Of a DNA stretch of 64,000 nt, positions 20,561 to 31,615 are shown piece by piece. A program made the translations under genes and the position numbers. Every line of letters starts with the position of its first letter. Position 1 is the first letter of the stretch. The notes beneath the pieces are model-generated. The model was not told where the DNA came from. It made no database searches and saw nothing but the letters and a program-made list of their open reading frames with translations. This stretch comes from Rhabditoides inermis (lineage: Eukaryota; Nematoda; Chromadorea; Rhabditida; Rhabditidae), in contig CAWZYM010000283.1 in NCBI GenBank assembly GCA_963966185.1, positions 2,948,501 to 3,012,500 on the forward strand. Reading direction: 5' to 3'.

Positions 20561-20649
20561 AGATATATCATATGCTGTACGAGCAGAACAACGAGTGGAC
20601 CAAGATCGTGGATCCCACTCAGTACGGGTTCGTGGTTGCGCACATGTAG
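20561..20649 (+). CDS. Possible terminal exon of an unrecognised gene
   Basis: A TTCCTAG acceptor is followed by an open segment ending in a stop: ...MLYEQNNEWTKIVDPTQYGF and four more residues, then TAG at 20647-20649. Composition is protein-like, but no partner exon was found upstream, where the receptor cluster begins. It may be a fragment left by rearrangement. 20650-21134 shows no further gene. Confidence 0.3.
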
Positions 20650-21134
20650 GGTGAAGAGGTGTTCAATACACGGAGAGAGTACTGTAGACCGCCGCGGGGT
20701 ACTGTAAAATCAGCCATATTATCAGCCGTCGTTGGAGATGTCGCCTTCTGGAGCTGCTGTACCCCACGTCGTTTCTCGACACGATGGGTTCGAATTCGCA
20801 TTAATTTAGTTTTTTTACACATACATGCGCAAGTTTGTTCATAATCCGAATAGAAACGCTTTATTATGTGAGGAAAAAATCACTATAGATACTGGTTAAG
20901 CAATACTTGATTCAATGGCAACATACACGGAGCAATTTCAAAAACACACTTTTTTCAATAATTACACAAAATATACTTTCTTGTTTCGATAAATTCACTA
21001 GTCCACTAATCTGAAGACAGAGACCAAAATAATATGAAATTATGAGACAGTTCTTTAACCATTATCAGTGAAACTCTCTAATGACAGATGTCGCTTGAAA
21101 CAGGGAAACGTTGCAGTATGGGAATGACGCGCGT

Positions 21135-22023
21135 TCACTTGTCTCTCCGCTGACAGAAGTCGATCGGGCTGGTCTGAGCCGCGTGCGGGAAGAAATCGGG
21201 GTACGGCAGAGGGAACGGAGCTGAAAATGACATTGTCAATAGTCAACAGATTACAACCGCGGTCGGTTTCTCGGGCCACTGTTATTAAATGTATCGAACT
21301 AAAAGACAAATGGTCTGCCGGTCTGTTTTTTTCAGTTTCTCTCATGATGTAGTGAAACATCATATACCCACCGACTCCGTTGGGGAAGCGCATTCTGGGC
21401 GGGAAGGCGAAGAGTGGGTTGAACTGCGGCAGCAAGTGAAGGGGGAACTGCGGGAAGAGCAGGGGAGACTGGTGCGCAGTCTGCAACAGCGCGTTTTGAT
21501 CACCACAGTCACGCACTCGTCAGATCTGGTTGGAGTGGAGACCAAACTCCACTGGCAAAAGATACTGACTCATTGTCAGAGAGTGCTACTACCTGATCGC
21601 TAGCGTATACCTCTACTGGACTGGAAGAAGACACTCAGAAATTGCTACTACATAGTCGATGATCCCACCTCTACAGGACTGACGCTGTCGGCGGGACTGG
21701 CGAGTGCCATCTGCGGAGAGTGCGGCAGGGACAACGCCTGAGACACAGCCACTGTCTGCAATGACATAGAGATGCCAACTGACAAGAACACTTTTGAATT
21801 ACAAGAACGGTCTGCCACCATAGTGGGTCAGAGTGAGATTTATTCGGAGAAAGTCCGCAGAGGAGAAGGGCAAATATATTGCGGCGGTAATCGCTATTTA
21901 TCAACTTATATCGACTTCTCATTGCTTGCATTCAGTCACTCGGATTCATATGAGTGCGTTGAAGCGTATAGCGCTATTAACTCGTTGGCAGTTCATCTTT
22001 TGGCACACCTCTCTCATAGCTCA

Positions 22024-22070
<47 letters not shown>

Positions 22071-23345
22071 TCACCTCATCCACGGACTTTTCCTCTGTCG
22101 GCTCTCTTTTCGGTGAGATGGTCTCTTCATGCGCGTCTGCTGCCTCTGTAATCAGTCGATACACTAATCAGCAGTCAATATTTACAAATCTAATCCCTCA
22201 CTGTTTATGTAGCGTCCCATTATAGTCTTTCATCGGTTGCGCAACGCGCCCATCCCCCACTCTTCACTCTTGACCTTTTCAATATTGTGAGTCTCACCTG
22301 CCTTTTCTCTCAAAACCATGCAATCTCATTAATCTACAAGCAGTCATTATTCGGGCAGTCAGCCGACGATAAGCGGATAAGCCGTTTTCCGCGCGCCACT
22401 CTCAATCGCTCGAACGCCGCGCGCCCATTACAGTGGGCTCTCTCTTTAACACGTTAAAAATTGCTGTAAAACTATAGCAACACGGCCGTGGGTGGGTGTA
22501 ATATTCCCGCCCGGGTCCCTATTACCCCCCACTCGCCTCCAACATGCGCGCAAAACTTTTAGCACGAGTGGGGTTCGAACCCACGAAGGCTTGCGCCCAT
22601 TGGAACTTAAGTCCAACGCCTTAACCACTCGGCCATCGTGCTGTCCGCCGGTGGGCGGCCGGCAACGCGTTTTGTCGCGACGCGTGCGCTCTCGTTTCTC
22701 TGGCGTGTGGTGAGAGAGAGAGAGTGGGGGGCGATGCAGGGGAGAGAGAGAGAGAGAGAGGCCGGTCAATACAGCAGTCTCTCATACAAAAAAGGAACGC
22801 CCCGGTGTGTGTGAGAGAGACGTCTATTGCGAACATTTCACTGTGAAATCACCCTGCACTCATTGTGAGTGATGGACAGAGAATGAGAGAGAAGTGCAAA
22901 CACGTATCTCTCTCTCTCCCCGTCTCTCTCATATCAGCATGTGTGATTAGATGAGAATGCCTGCTTTCACTGACTCTCAATTCGGAACAGATTCTTTCTA
23001 CTCGCTCGCACACATTCTCACATTCATCCCAACACATGCAAAGTGGATCTTGCGTGTTGCAACTATAACATCTCTGATGTAATGTTATCCCCACCCTACA
23101 ATACCCCAACTCAGTGGGTGGCCATTGTCCGCTCCGGCTTGTCCCCTCTCACTGACTCTCACGAGCACGCAATGCAACCATTCCACCACACCACAGGTGC
23201 GCGCAAACACACCCCATTGTTGACACATTAGCATAGAGTTGCCCTTGTGAGTGCACTTGCCCCCTCGGGTTACAGGCAGTCTACTGTATCCACACAGATT
23301 CACACCACGGGATGAGGAGAGGGAGAGAGAGAGAGGGAGAGAGAG

Positions 23346-23376
<31 letters not shown>

Positions 23377-24565
23377 AGGAGAGAGAGGGAGAGAGAGGAG
23401 AGAGAGAGGGAGAGAGAGAGGAGAGAGAGAGAGAGAGAGATTTCCGACCTGCTTCGTCCGTGTTGAGAGCGAGATCGGCTGGCTCAGCATCCTCGTTTTT
23501 TCGCAGCATTTCGAGCAGTTCGGAAGCTGGAAACTTGTCCTCATAAACACGAAAATATTTTTAACGTTTTGTTGCGTGAACACGGAGCGTTTCGTTGCAC
23601 CGGAAATTGACCATTGATCATGAATGGAGCATCTCTATTTCAGTATCTCGTGAAACGTAACGTAAATGTAAATGTTTATAATGTGATCACTGAAACACTT
23701 TAAAGAATCCTATTAGCACCCACCACTGTTCCACTATTCTAATCTACCGTATCTCTTTTTCAACCTACCGTATCCCCGGGCACCTACCGTTTCCCATGCC
23801 TCCTAGCAGGCTCTCGATATCGCGCGCCTCTTTCTCCTCCTGACTCTGCTGCCGGCGAAGCGCCACCTGAAGTTGAACTTACAGTACCCCAAGGAAACCT
23901 ACAGTACCCCGCGCCTACAGTACCCCCTACCGTACCTGTGCGGCCATGACGCGCTGTCGCTCGGCGATGAGAGTGCACTTGGCGCACATGCAGTCCTTCC
24001 ACTTGCAGAAACGCTTGTGGCCTGGAGAAATTAAGATGTTATAAAAACTACATAAGTATAGAGTTGTATTTTGTTTATTGAAACAATACAGATAGCATAT
24101 AGTTAGCTCAATGTTTGCCGCATCGTACATTACCGGTTGTGTTACAGTTACTGAGTACTGTAAGTCTCGTTTTACCGGGCAGATAAAGGCTTACGCTTAC
24201 ATCATCATGGGGGAAAGCATACCCTCAAAGGCAGACTGTGTTTCACTCAGTCTTAAGCTTTTAAGTTTTGTAAAGTGATGTGGCATCTCTAGTCCGAGTG
24301 CGTGAGCATGTCTCACACCACCGCACATTCAACGCGTTATACTGCAAAGTACGTTTCAAGATCGCGGTATAAAGAAACATCGCGTGTCACGTGTAATAAT
24401 TTCCATGCTGCCCTGTGTAATATATATTCCTACAATATCTGCTAGCAACTACAGTATTGTTGCTACAGTAAAGAGCAGTACCTTTGAGGGCGCTGACGGT
24501 GCCATGATTGCGACAGCGGGCGCACTTCGGAGTACGCTGGTTCCTGGAAAGAAAACTGTCTCTCT

Positions 24566-24631
<66 letters not shown>

Positions 24632-24708
24632 CTCTCCTGTCGCATTCGGATGATCTGCTGAAGAGAGGGCGGGATCGCGGCGGGAACAGGAGCCGAGGGA
24701 GAGTCCAT
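21135..24708 (-). CDS. DM-domain (doublesex/mab-3 type) transcription factor
   Basis: Nine exons joining in phase to 244 aa: 24632-24708, 24482-24543, 23936-24021, 23788-23866, 23449-23526, 22075-22145, 21669-21755, 21372-21480, 21135-21220. The DM domain covers about residues 29-80: [20 protein letters not shown], then [12 protein letters not shown] and [19 protein letters not shown]. This gives the intertwined CCHC/HCCC zinc sites and recognition helix, closest in wording to DMRTA/DMRT93B-type proteins (dmd-5-like). The middle is acidic ([17 protein letters not shown]) and the C-terminus is Pro/Phe-rich. No DMA domain is seen. It should act in the nucleus, often in sex- or neuron-specific programmes. 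The intron between exons 5 and 6 contains a tRNA-Leu gene, and GA/CT microsatellites abut several splice sites. Small exons in the 21481-21668 gap cannot be excluded. Confidence 0.9.
22021..22064. repeat. (CT)n microsatellite in DM-gene intron
   Basis: An uninterrupted CT run immediately beside the donor of exon 6 (GA on the coding strand). Confidence 0.95.
22560..22642 (-). tRNA. tRNA-Leu (anticodon TAA)
   Basis: On the minus strand, acceptor AGCACGA pairs with TCGTGCT. The D arm is GCCGAGTGGTTAAGGC, and the anticodon stem TTGGA/TCCAA encloses CTTAAGT, giving anticodon TAA. A long variable arm (GGGCGCAAGCC) marks a class II tRNA, and the T arm is GTGGGTTCGAACCCCAC. A TTTT run just downstream fits RNA polymerase III termination. 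It lies in an intron of the DM-domain gene on the same strand. Confidence 0.95.
23310..23441. repeat. GA-rich microsatellite in DM-gene intron
   Basis: (GAGAGG/GAGA)n, ending 8 bp from the donor of exon 5. Confidence 0.95.
24560..24629. repeat. (CT)n microsatellite in DM-gene first intron
   Basis: Nearly pure CT run lying directly against the exon 1 donor, so the coding strand reads GTAAGAGAGAGA. Confidence 0.95.
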
Positions 24709-26514
24709 TCTGGATCGATATGTTACAGTTAAAGTATCGGCAGAGAAAAATCAACACATTTTACATCACGACTACAAATTGTTTTCTAGCAAACACCGTG
24801 AGAAACATAAAGGTTATGCGTTGCAATAGCTCGATAGCTCGAAATATCTAGTCACTGATAATCACGCATATTAAAGAATGAATGAATACACAATCTATCC
24901 AGCTAACCGGAAGCTAATCGGATTGGAGTGTGAATGGAGGAGGAGGGTACAGTCGCCTGCTTCCGGCCCCGCCCCCGCGGGCGACGGCGATTGGCTGGCG
25001 AAGCAGGTCCCGCCCACTAATGAGAGAGGGATACTGTATGGTGGAGTGATTCATCAGTATCTACATGTTACAACTTGTCCACGAGAAACGAGGGTAGCGA
25101 AAGTTGATATTGTATTCTATTCACACCCCTTCGGTACTCAATTCCTCATCGCTTTAGGCCTCCTGTTTACAGAATCGACTTCTTAAATACCTAAATACCT
25201 AATTGTAAATCCCCAAAAAAACCAAAATCTTCCCGTTTAGATTACTTACAATATAATATATGGGGTGAAATACTTATACCTAGTCGATATTACACTCGCT
25301 ACAACTTCTCGCCTCTTCCCTCCAGCGCCCACCTATACAAACACTCTGTACCCACAACCACAAACAATGTCACCCCCAAAACATCCCAATTAGAATAGGA
25401 GTGAGCAGTGAGTGGAGGTGAGCATACAGTATACCCGATACTTGGTTTGCGCCCCGAGGCGCGAGAAGTGTGGCGCGAACGGGGATAAGTGTGAATCTCT
25501 CCCCCTTCACACTATGAGGAAATATGAGTACAAGGAACGGAAGAGAAACAACAATCAGTTCATCTGAAGTAGCATACAGTATACCAGTCGGTATGTTTAG
25601 ACATCGAAATTTATTTGTGTTACACAAGAATCCTAGGCCTAGCTCTTTCCACAAGTACCCATTACAGAACCGCTTACTACAGTAATCCTTGCCTTTCTCC
25701 GGGATTATCCTCTGTTATGGCAATTGGCGCCCTTCTCTTTCGCATCTCTCAATAATCCATTACCAGCTGGCCCCTTGAGATTCGATTGGATAGTGAGATT
25801 TCGAGTACGGGCGGGTGAAATTCGGCAATCTTGTGCGAGTGTGTGTATCCCGTGAGGCACAATCTCGAAGTCTGAGGGACGCGAAGTCAAGAGTCTATTT
25901 TCGAAATGCAATTTCGCTGCGGGCGGGCGAGAAAGTTATAAGCGTGTATAGTGCAAGTTACAGGGGTACTCTTACAGTAGGATGCCACAAGTTCCGGATG
26001 TTGACATAATACGGTGTCATCTACTAATTATGCCACTTGACATGCATCCGGCTTGAGCCTTGCGGGATGAATGGTCTCGGATGACCTCATCCGCACTCGA
26101 GTCGCGGCGGGCATTCATCTCTCCTCCCTCTCTCTCTCTCTCCCTCACTACTGCATTACTGGTACAGTCACAAGCCCCTTGAGAGGTGCGAGAACGCAAA
26201 CATAGGATGAGATATCGATACGGTGTTGGGATGTGGAGAACACATGATGATCAAACCCTTGTCTCTATGACTTTATCACTATAACCCCGACTACCCATTA
26301 TCAACAAACTTGTCCATTACAGTTGAAACCCCGAAGTTTCAGCTCTTCTAGAAGTTTCTGGACGGTCGATGACCGCTCTCAATCAGCATGTATGCAAATC
26401 GATCTCGCCCAACTCACATTAGCCTACTTCTGGAACGTTCTCTGCCAGCCGCTATGTCTCCTCTCACCGACCTGCCGTCATTCCCTCACCCATCCATCGA
26501 TCCGTCTATCGACC
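24709..26514. other. Intergenic, divergent promoter region
   Basis: No convincing exon was seen. It separates the DM-domain gene (minus) from the gene at 26515 (plus). A G+C-rich patch at 24958-25018 contains GC boxes (CCCCGCCCCC) and an inverted CCAAT box (GATTGG). A TTACAG acceptor-like site at 26316-26321 could mark a 5' UTR exon or a trans-splice site for the plus-strand gene. Confidence 0.4.
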
Positions 26515-27684
26515 ATGACCGAAGTTGCCGAAGCCACCCACGCCTTCGAGGACCTCAAGGTACCGTAAACATCGTGTACCGTAACTACCGTACCCAGGTG
26601 AATCTGTCGAACGCCGAAGTGGGCGACCCGGAGCCGGACCTCAACAAGGATATCGTCTACGAGAGCGCCATCGTCACCGAGGTATGGCAGCTTACCGTAT
26701 ACCTAACTACCGTACCCCTAGGAGTCCGACTCTGACGTGTCGGTGGCGTCGGTGCGTACTGCCAAGTCGCTTCACCTTCATGAGGACCCCACCTACGGAG
26801 GATATGTCAGGTCGCGCACGCCCATTCCCGGTACGGTAGCTTGGGTTACTGTAGGTGGAAATTGGGTTACTGTACTCTGAATTTGCAGTGCCTGCCGAGG
26901 ACGAGGAGCTGATGGAGGAGCTGAAGACCAAGGACCTCAGCTTCTACAAGAACATGAAGAACCTGCCCGATTCGCTGTGTAAAAAGTACATGCCGGTGCG
27001 TGGGCGGATGACGTCATCAATCGATAACGGATCGATATTGTAGGACCTGCGCCGTCGCTGGCAGGCGACCGAGCGTCGTGTAAAGGACATTGAGACGATG
27101 CTGTGGGCGCTGCCCCACGAGGACCGCACACTCGAGGAGGACAGGTATCGATCCGATATCGATCGATTATAGATTGATGACGTCATAGGTTCGAAATCCT
27201 CGGCGAGCTGCTGGACAAGGCGGCACAGGGACTCGACATCTGGGACGAGCACCACGTGAGTGGTCGGGTTACGGTAGTCACAATGAGGGATACTGTAGTT
27301 TGAATAAGTGTATTGTGCTTTCCGAATCATTATCGATCGCGCTTCAGGATCGTAACATCAAGTACGGACATCGCGTGGAGCTCGAGACGAGACTGCTCAG
27401 GGTACGGTAGTATACTGTAGTTTGGGTTACTGTACTCTGAATTACAGCTCATCAACGCCAAGTTCGACATCATCTGCAAGATCGCCAACGAGTTCGACAA
27501 GCTCAAGGGAGACAAGGACGGAGCGGACCACGAGCGCGAGGTATCGATTGATTATCGATTGGGTATCGATCGATATTTGATGACGTCATTACAGTTCCTC
27601 CGCTACGAGATTCGCGACTGCGACATGAAGTTTGTGGAGATCCACGAGTCTTTCCTCAAGTCGTTCCTCGATATGGAGTGGTGA
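26515..27684 (+). CDS. Unrecognised acidic 249-aa protein
   Basis: Nine exons join perfectly in phase: 26515-26559, 26598-26681, 26722-26830, 26889-26995, 27044-27144, 27189-27255, 27348-27401, 27448-27540, 27595-27684. The product starts MTEVAEATHAFEDL. It has an acidic, Ser-rich N-terminal third (about residues 16-80, with ESDSDVSVAS), then a charged, probably helical part (YKNMKNLPDSLCKKYMP, RRRWQATERRVKDIETM, then FDKLKGDKDGADHERE) ending LKSFLDMEW. No signal peptide, membrane span or known motif was found, so it is likely an intracellular, partly coiled-coil protein. Several introns share ATCGAT and TGACGTCA words. A poly(A) signal AATAAA lies at 27802-27807. Confidence 0.85.
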
Positions 27685-27801
27685 CGCGGCGCCCCGAATC
27701 GGCGCCCCGAGAGAGCCCCGCTAGGACTCCCGCCCCCGCACCCGACACACTCCCTCTTACCTCGCCCCGCGTGTTGCGATTTCCGACTATCAACTTAACT
27801 T

Positions 27802-27807
27802 AATAAA
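27802..27807 (+). terminator. Poly(A) signal for the 26515-27684 gene
   Basis: AATAAA 118 bp after the stop codon, followed by a T/G-rich stretch. Confidence 0.65.
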
Positions 27808-28212
27808 TGTGTTTATCCTTGTAAAGTGGATGCATTGAGCAATATCGCAGGCAGTGGAATCATCAGAGAATGGGAGGGTGGAAAATGCGAGAAAGAGTTA
27901 TGCAGAGATGAGATAGGAGAAAAGAAAGTCTGACGAGAACATGGTGAGATGAAGAGAGGCTATAGTGACGCGTTTCTGGTGGAAAGAAGGAGAGAGGGGA
28001 TCTTGGACTATGATGGAAAAAAGGCACATGGTACGGAAGGAGACAGGGAGAAACACAGGACCATCACTTTTAGAATGTGAGATGTAGTGGTGCTCCTCTG
28101 GTCGCGGGAAAAGTGCGCGCCACAGTGGTTGGCCAGATGATTGGAGCACCACTTTGAGACAGGAAGAGACAGGGAGGCAGACAGGAGAGGTAGGAGAGTA
28201 TCACTCCCTCCC

Positions 28213-28762
28213 TCACTCCTCATTCACGGCCTCCCGCTTCTTGGTCGCCTCCTCGATGATCTGCTGGCTAACCGGAATCGTGCGCGGCAGGTCCTCCCTG
28301 GAAGGGATACTGCACTTTGGACTACTGGTTACTGTAATATCGTACCTGTCATCGTCGCACTCCTCCGAGTTCGATCCCGGCCGACACATATGCACGATCT
28401 GAATGCACAAACGTAATAATTTTGATAAAATGCCAATAAAAATCGATAAATCGATACTGACCATGTGATGAAAGGCCTCGTGCGTGAAGCAGAGCTCCTG
28501 GATGCGGGTGCGGAACGACTCGTGGATGATCACGCCCTATTCGATAAACAATCATGAAGGGAGAGAGAGAGAGAGTGTGAGAGAGAGAGGGGGAGAGTGA
28601 GAGAGTCAGTGAGAGTCAGACAGACAGACACCTTACCTTATGATGGTTCATCTTGTAGTACATATCGATGAACTCACGTCCCGATACGCACATCATAGGT
28701 TCATCGTCGGGAATGGGAAGGGGAAGAGCGGAGAGGAGAGGGAAAAGGAAGAGAAGCCACAT
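28213..28762 (-). CDS. Small secreted protein, 112 aa, unrecognised family
   Basis: Four exons in phase: 28637-28762, 28462-28536, 28346-28398, 28213-28297. The N-terminus MWLLFLFPLLSALPLP is a clear signal peptide. The mature part has four cysteines (in MMCVSGRE, QELCFTHEAF, VHMCRPGSN and SEECDDD), enough for two disulfides, followed by a charged helical tail ending KKREAVNEE. It is expected to be secreted. No family is recognised. The acceptor of exon 2 is CGAATAG; the others are typical. It is transcribed towards the convergent gene ending at 27684. Confidence 0.75.
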
Positions 28763-28904
28763 CCTTGATCACAACGAATCCAGAGTGATTCCACCTCTCA
28801 CTCCCGGCCACACATGAAACGTATCTTATCTTGAAACTCCGCCCACTCACGCTCACGCCATCGTAGTCGCGAAACGTATCATATCTCGCAGGTCACAATA
28901 CAAC

Positions 28905-29021
28905 TCAATCACCAGATCTTTGCAACAACACCTTTATCTGGTGAAAAGACCACTTTGTAGTCGAAACAGCGGAGGCAATTATTACGCATAGAACAATCAC
29001 TATAAACACTATTTGGAACAT
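28905..29021 (-). CDS. Possible short secreted or membrane peptide, 38 aa
   Basis: ATG 29021 opens MFQIVFIVIVLCVIIASAVS, a signal-peptide-like run, followed by a basic 18-residue tail (STTKWSFHQIKVLLQRSG region) and a stop at 28905. The frame is open further upstream to 29132 without protein-like character. Short and unsupported by splice sites, so chance is a real alternative. Confidence 0.3.
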   Translation of the reverse strand: MFQIVFIVIVLCVIIASAVSTTKWSFHQIKVLLQRSGD

Positions 29022-29398
29022 CTGGGAGCGAGTGTGGACTAGAGTGTTAGTGGGAGGAAAGTAGTGGTGGTTATATGAGGTGAGTGTGCATGGTAGAAAA
29101 CAGTGTGCTAGCGGGTCGCTACAATCAATCAATCAATCAATACACTTCCTACAGAGCAAAACGAGCGGATGGAAAGTGACAGAGTTGTGGAAACTTGTGA
29201 ACAATTTGTGAGAGTGCAAATCTGGATTGTGAAATTGCAACACTTGTAATAAAAATGTCAAAGTACAGAGGCTTGGAACTGAGAAACGGGAATGGGAAAC
29301 ATATAGGAACTGGGCAACCGGGAATGAGGACTCAATATGCTAGTGGGAACTACAAAAAGGTATTTTCAAAGTACAGTAGCCCTCGACTACCGTACCCC

Positions 29399-30696
29399 TT
29401 AGGCGAGGAGTGACCTGATCGACTTGGGTGTGGTCGACTCGTTGAGGTGCTTCGTCGTGTAGCGCAGCGCGTTCAGCAAAACGTCCGTCTGCAAAAAACT
29501 CGATAACTTTGGACAACGAATAAATTTTACAAATATTACATGACATGCAGCATGAATTACGGAATTAAACCTAGTTCAGACACATACTCACGGTGAAACA
29601 CAACAATCGCGGATCGAGAAACAGCCAAAACATATTTATGCATCTCCATGTGCCATCACACTCCACCTAACAACCTACAATCTCCATCTTCCTCCCCCTT
29701 CCCTCCCTCCTCTCTCTCCCCCTCCCTCCCTCCCTCCCCACCTCTCTCTTCCTCCCTCCCTCTCCCTCCCTCCTCTCTCTCTCCCCCTTCCTCTCCCTCC
29801 CCCCCCCACCTGTGGCTGTTGTGTGTGTTCCCTGACCGCCTCGACCACTGCCCGCACATCTATCGGCGCATCCCTCGTGAACGCCCCGCCCGCGTCCACG
29901 TGATCGAACACAATCACCGCACCGACCTGATGAGACAGTGAGTACGGTATACGGTATATGGAATACAGTATCCCCCAGATGTAGGCAGTATCCTATACAG
30001 ACAGTATCATCACCGCACCGACCTGGAGAACGGGTACGGTATATGGAATACAGATTACAGTATCCCCCACGCAAATGATGAACAATAAGTTGACAAGAGT
30101 AACGGAACCACAAAACGAAATATATGAAATCGAAATCAAATCATAACGATGTTTGCCACGCAAATGATGACTAAAAAACGTTTGCGCTTCACAATAAAAT
30201 GTAGCGAGAAGAGAAACGTGACAGACATACAAACTGGAAAAACAACACAACATGCCCAGCCGACCCACACCCACCATGACCCTGACTGTGAGGAGGCGCG
30301 TCTCCGGCGAGATCCGCTCCCCGCCCGTGCAAGCCATGTAGCGGCACACGCTGAAACCGACTAGTGAACCTGCATCTTCCATTCAGCGCAAATACCTACG
30401 ACCATCTTAGGTGCGTATTAGTGATTTCGATTTTGTATGTGTCATTATCACTACATTTGTGTTAGAATAAGCATTTGACAACTGACTGAAACAAAAAAAC
30501 CAATTACACAAACAAGCGCTTACCCCCATCTCATTACAGCGTGGAACGTAGTATTTCCATTTTCCATATCCATACCAGTTGTATCGCCGCTCCCCCAATT
30601 CACAAAACGCGGGGCGAGAAGTGGAAACAATCGCGCCGCGCCGCGCAACATAATCCTCAATTACCACCCCCAATGAAACCGTACACCACTCTTCCG

Positions 30697-30741
<45 letters not shown>

Positions 30742-31537
30742 GGACCATCTGTCGCACGCGGCGCGTTGCCATGGCCCATCCCACTCAGCGCAATCAAATC
30801 AAAATCACGCCAGCGCGAGAAACAATAACACGCGTCTCATTAGCCATTCAAAAGCCACCTTCATGTTTGAATGCATAATGCTAGTGACAGCCGCTACCCA
30901 ACACAACACACTAATGTTCGGGTTTGGCTTTGTATTGGCAAACCGACGGACCCTCGTCAACTTCTCCCCTTCTCCCTTATCTCTCTTCTCCTGCTCCACG
31001 CTTCTCCTCCGCCTACTCCTTTTCCTCCTCCCGTGGGACCACCACTCACGCACGCCACACAAACACACGCGAAATGAAATGAAGCGCATCGCTCATCCAG
31101 AAAACCCTCCATATCCCAATTCCAACATCCCCTAAATGCAACAGTGTCCATGTGATCCAACATCCAGCTAGACCCTTCTCACCCCTGACACTCTCTCCTC
31201 TCAACACACTCCCTCGCCGCGGCGAGTGGCTATCGTTTGCCCTACTCATAATGCATCCGGCCAGCAGCTTTCTCTCCCTCCCTCCCTCCCTCCCTCCCCT
31301 CTCTCAATGTTTGCATACACACACATATGCACATGATTGGAACAAACGCAACCCGAACGCGCAACGCAGCGACTTCCGCGTAAACGTAAAACACACAAGA
31401 ATGTAAATCTAATAAAATACAAAGAGACAAAGATACAAAACCCCCACCTGGCCACAGCCGCCAGTGTATCGGTCGTGTTGCCGACGGGCAGAGCGGGGTG
31501 CGCCCTGAAATCATCAAGTGTGGACATGGCAACTCTA

Positions 31538-31615
<78 letters not shown>

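Noticed and set aside
29656..30113. Gly/Glu/Arg-rich frames on the minus strand
   Set aside because: They overlap the polypyrimidine tract of a CYRI intron and exon 11 in other frames.
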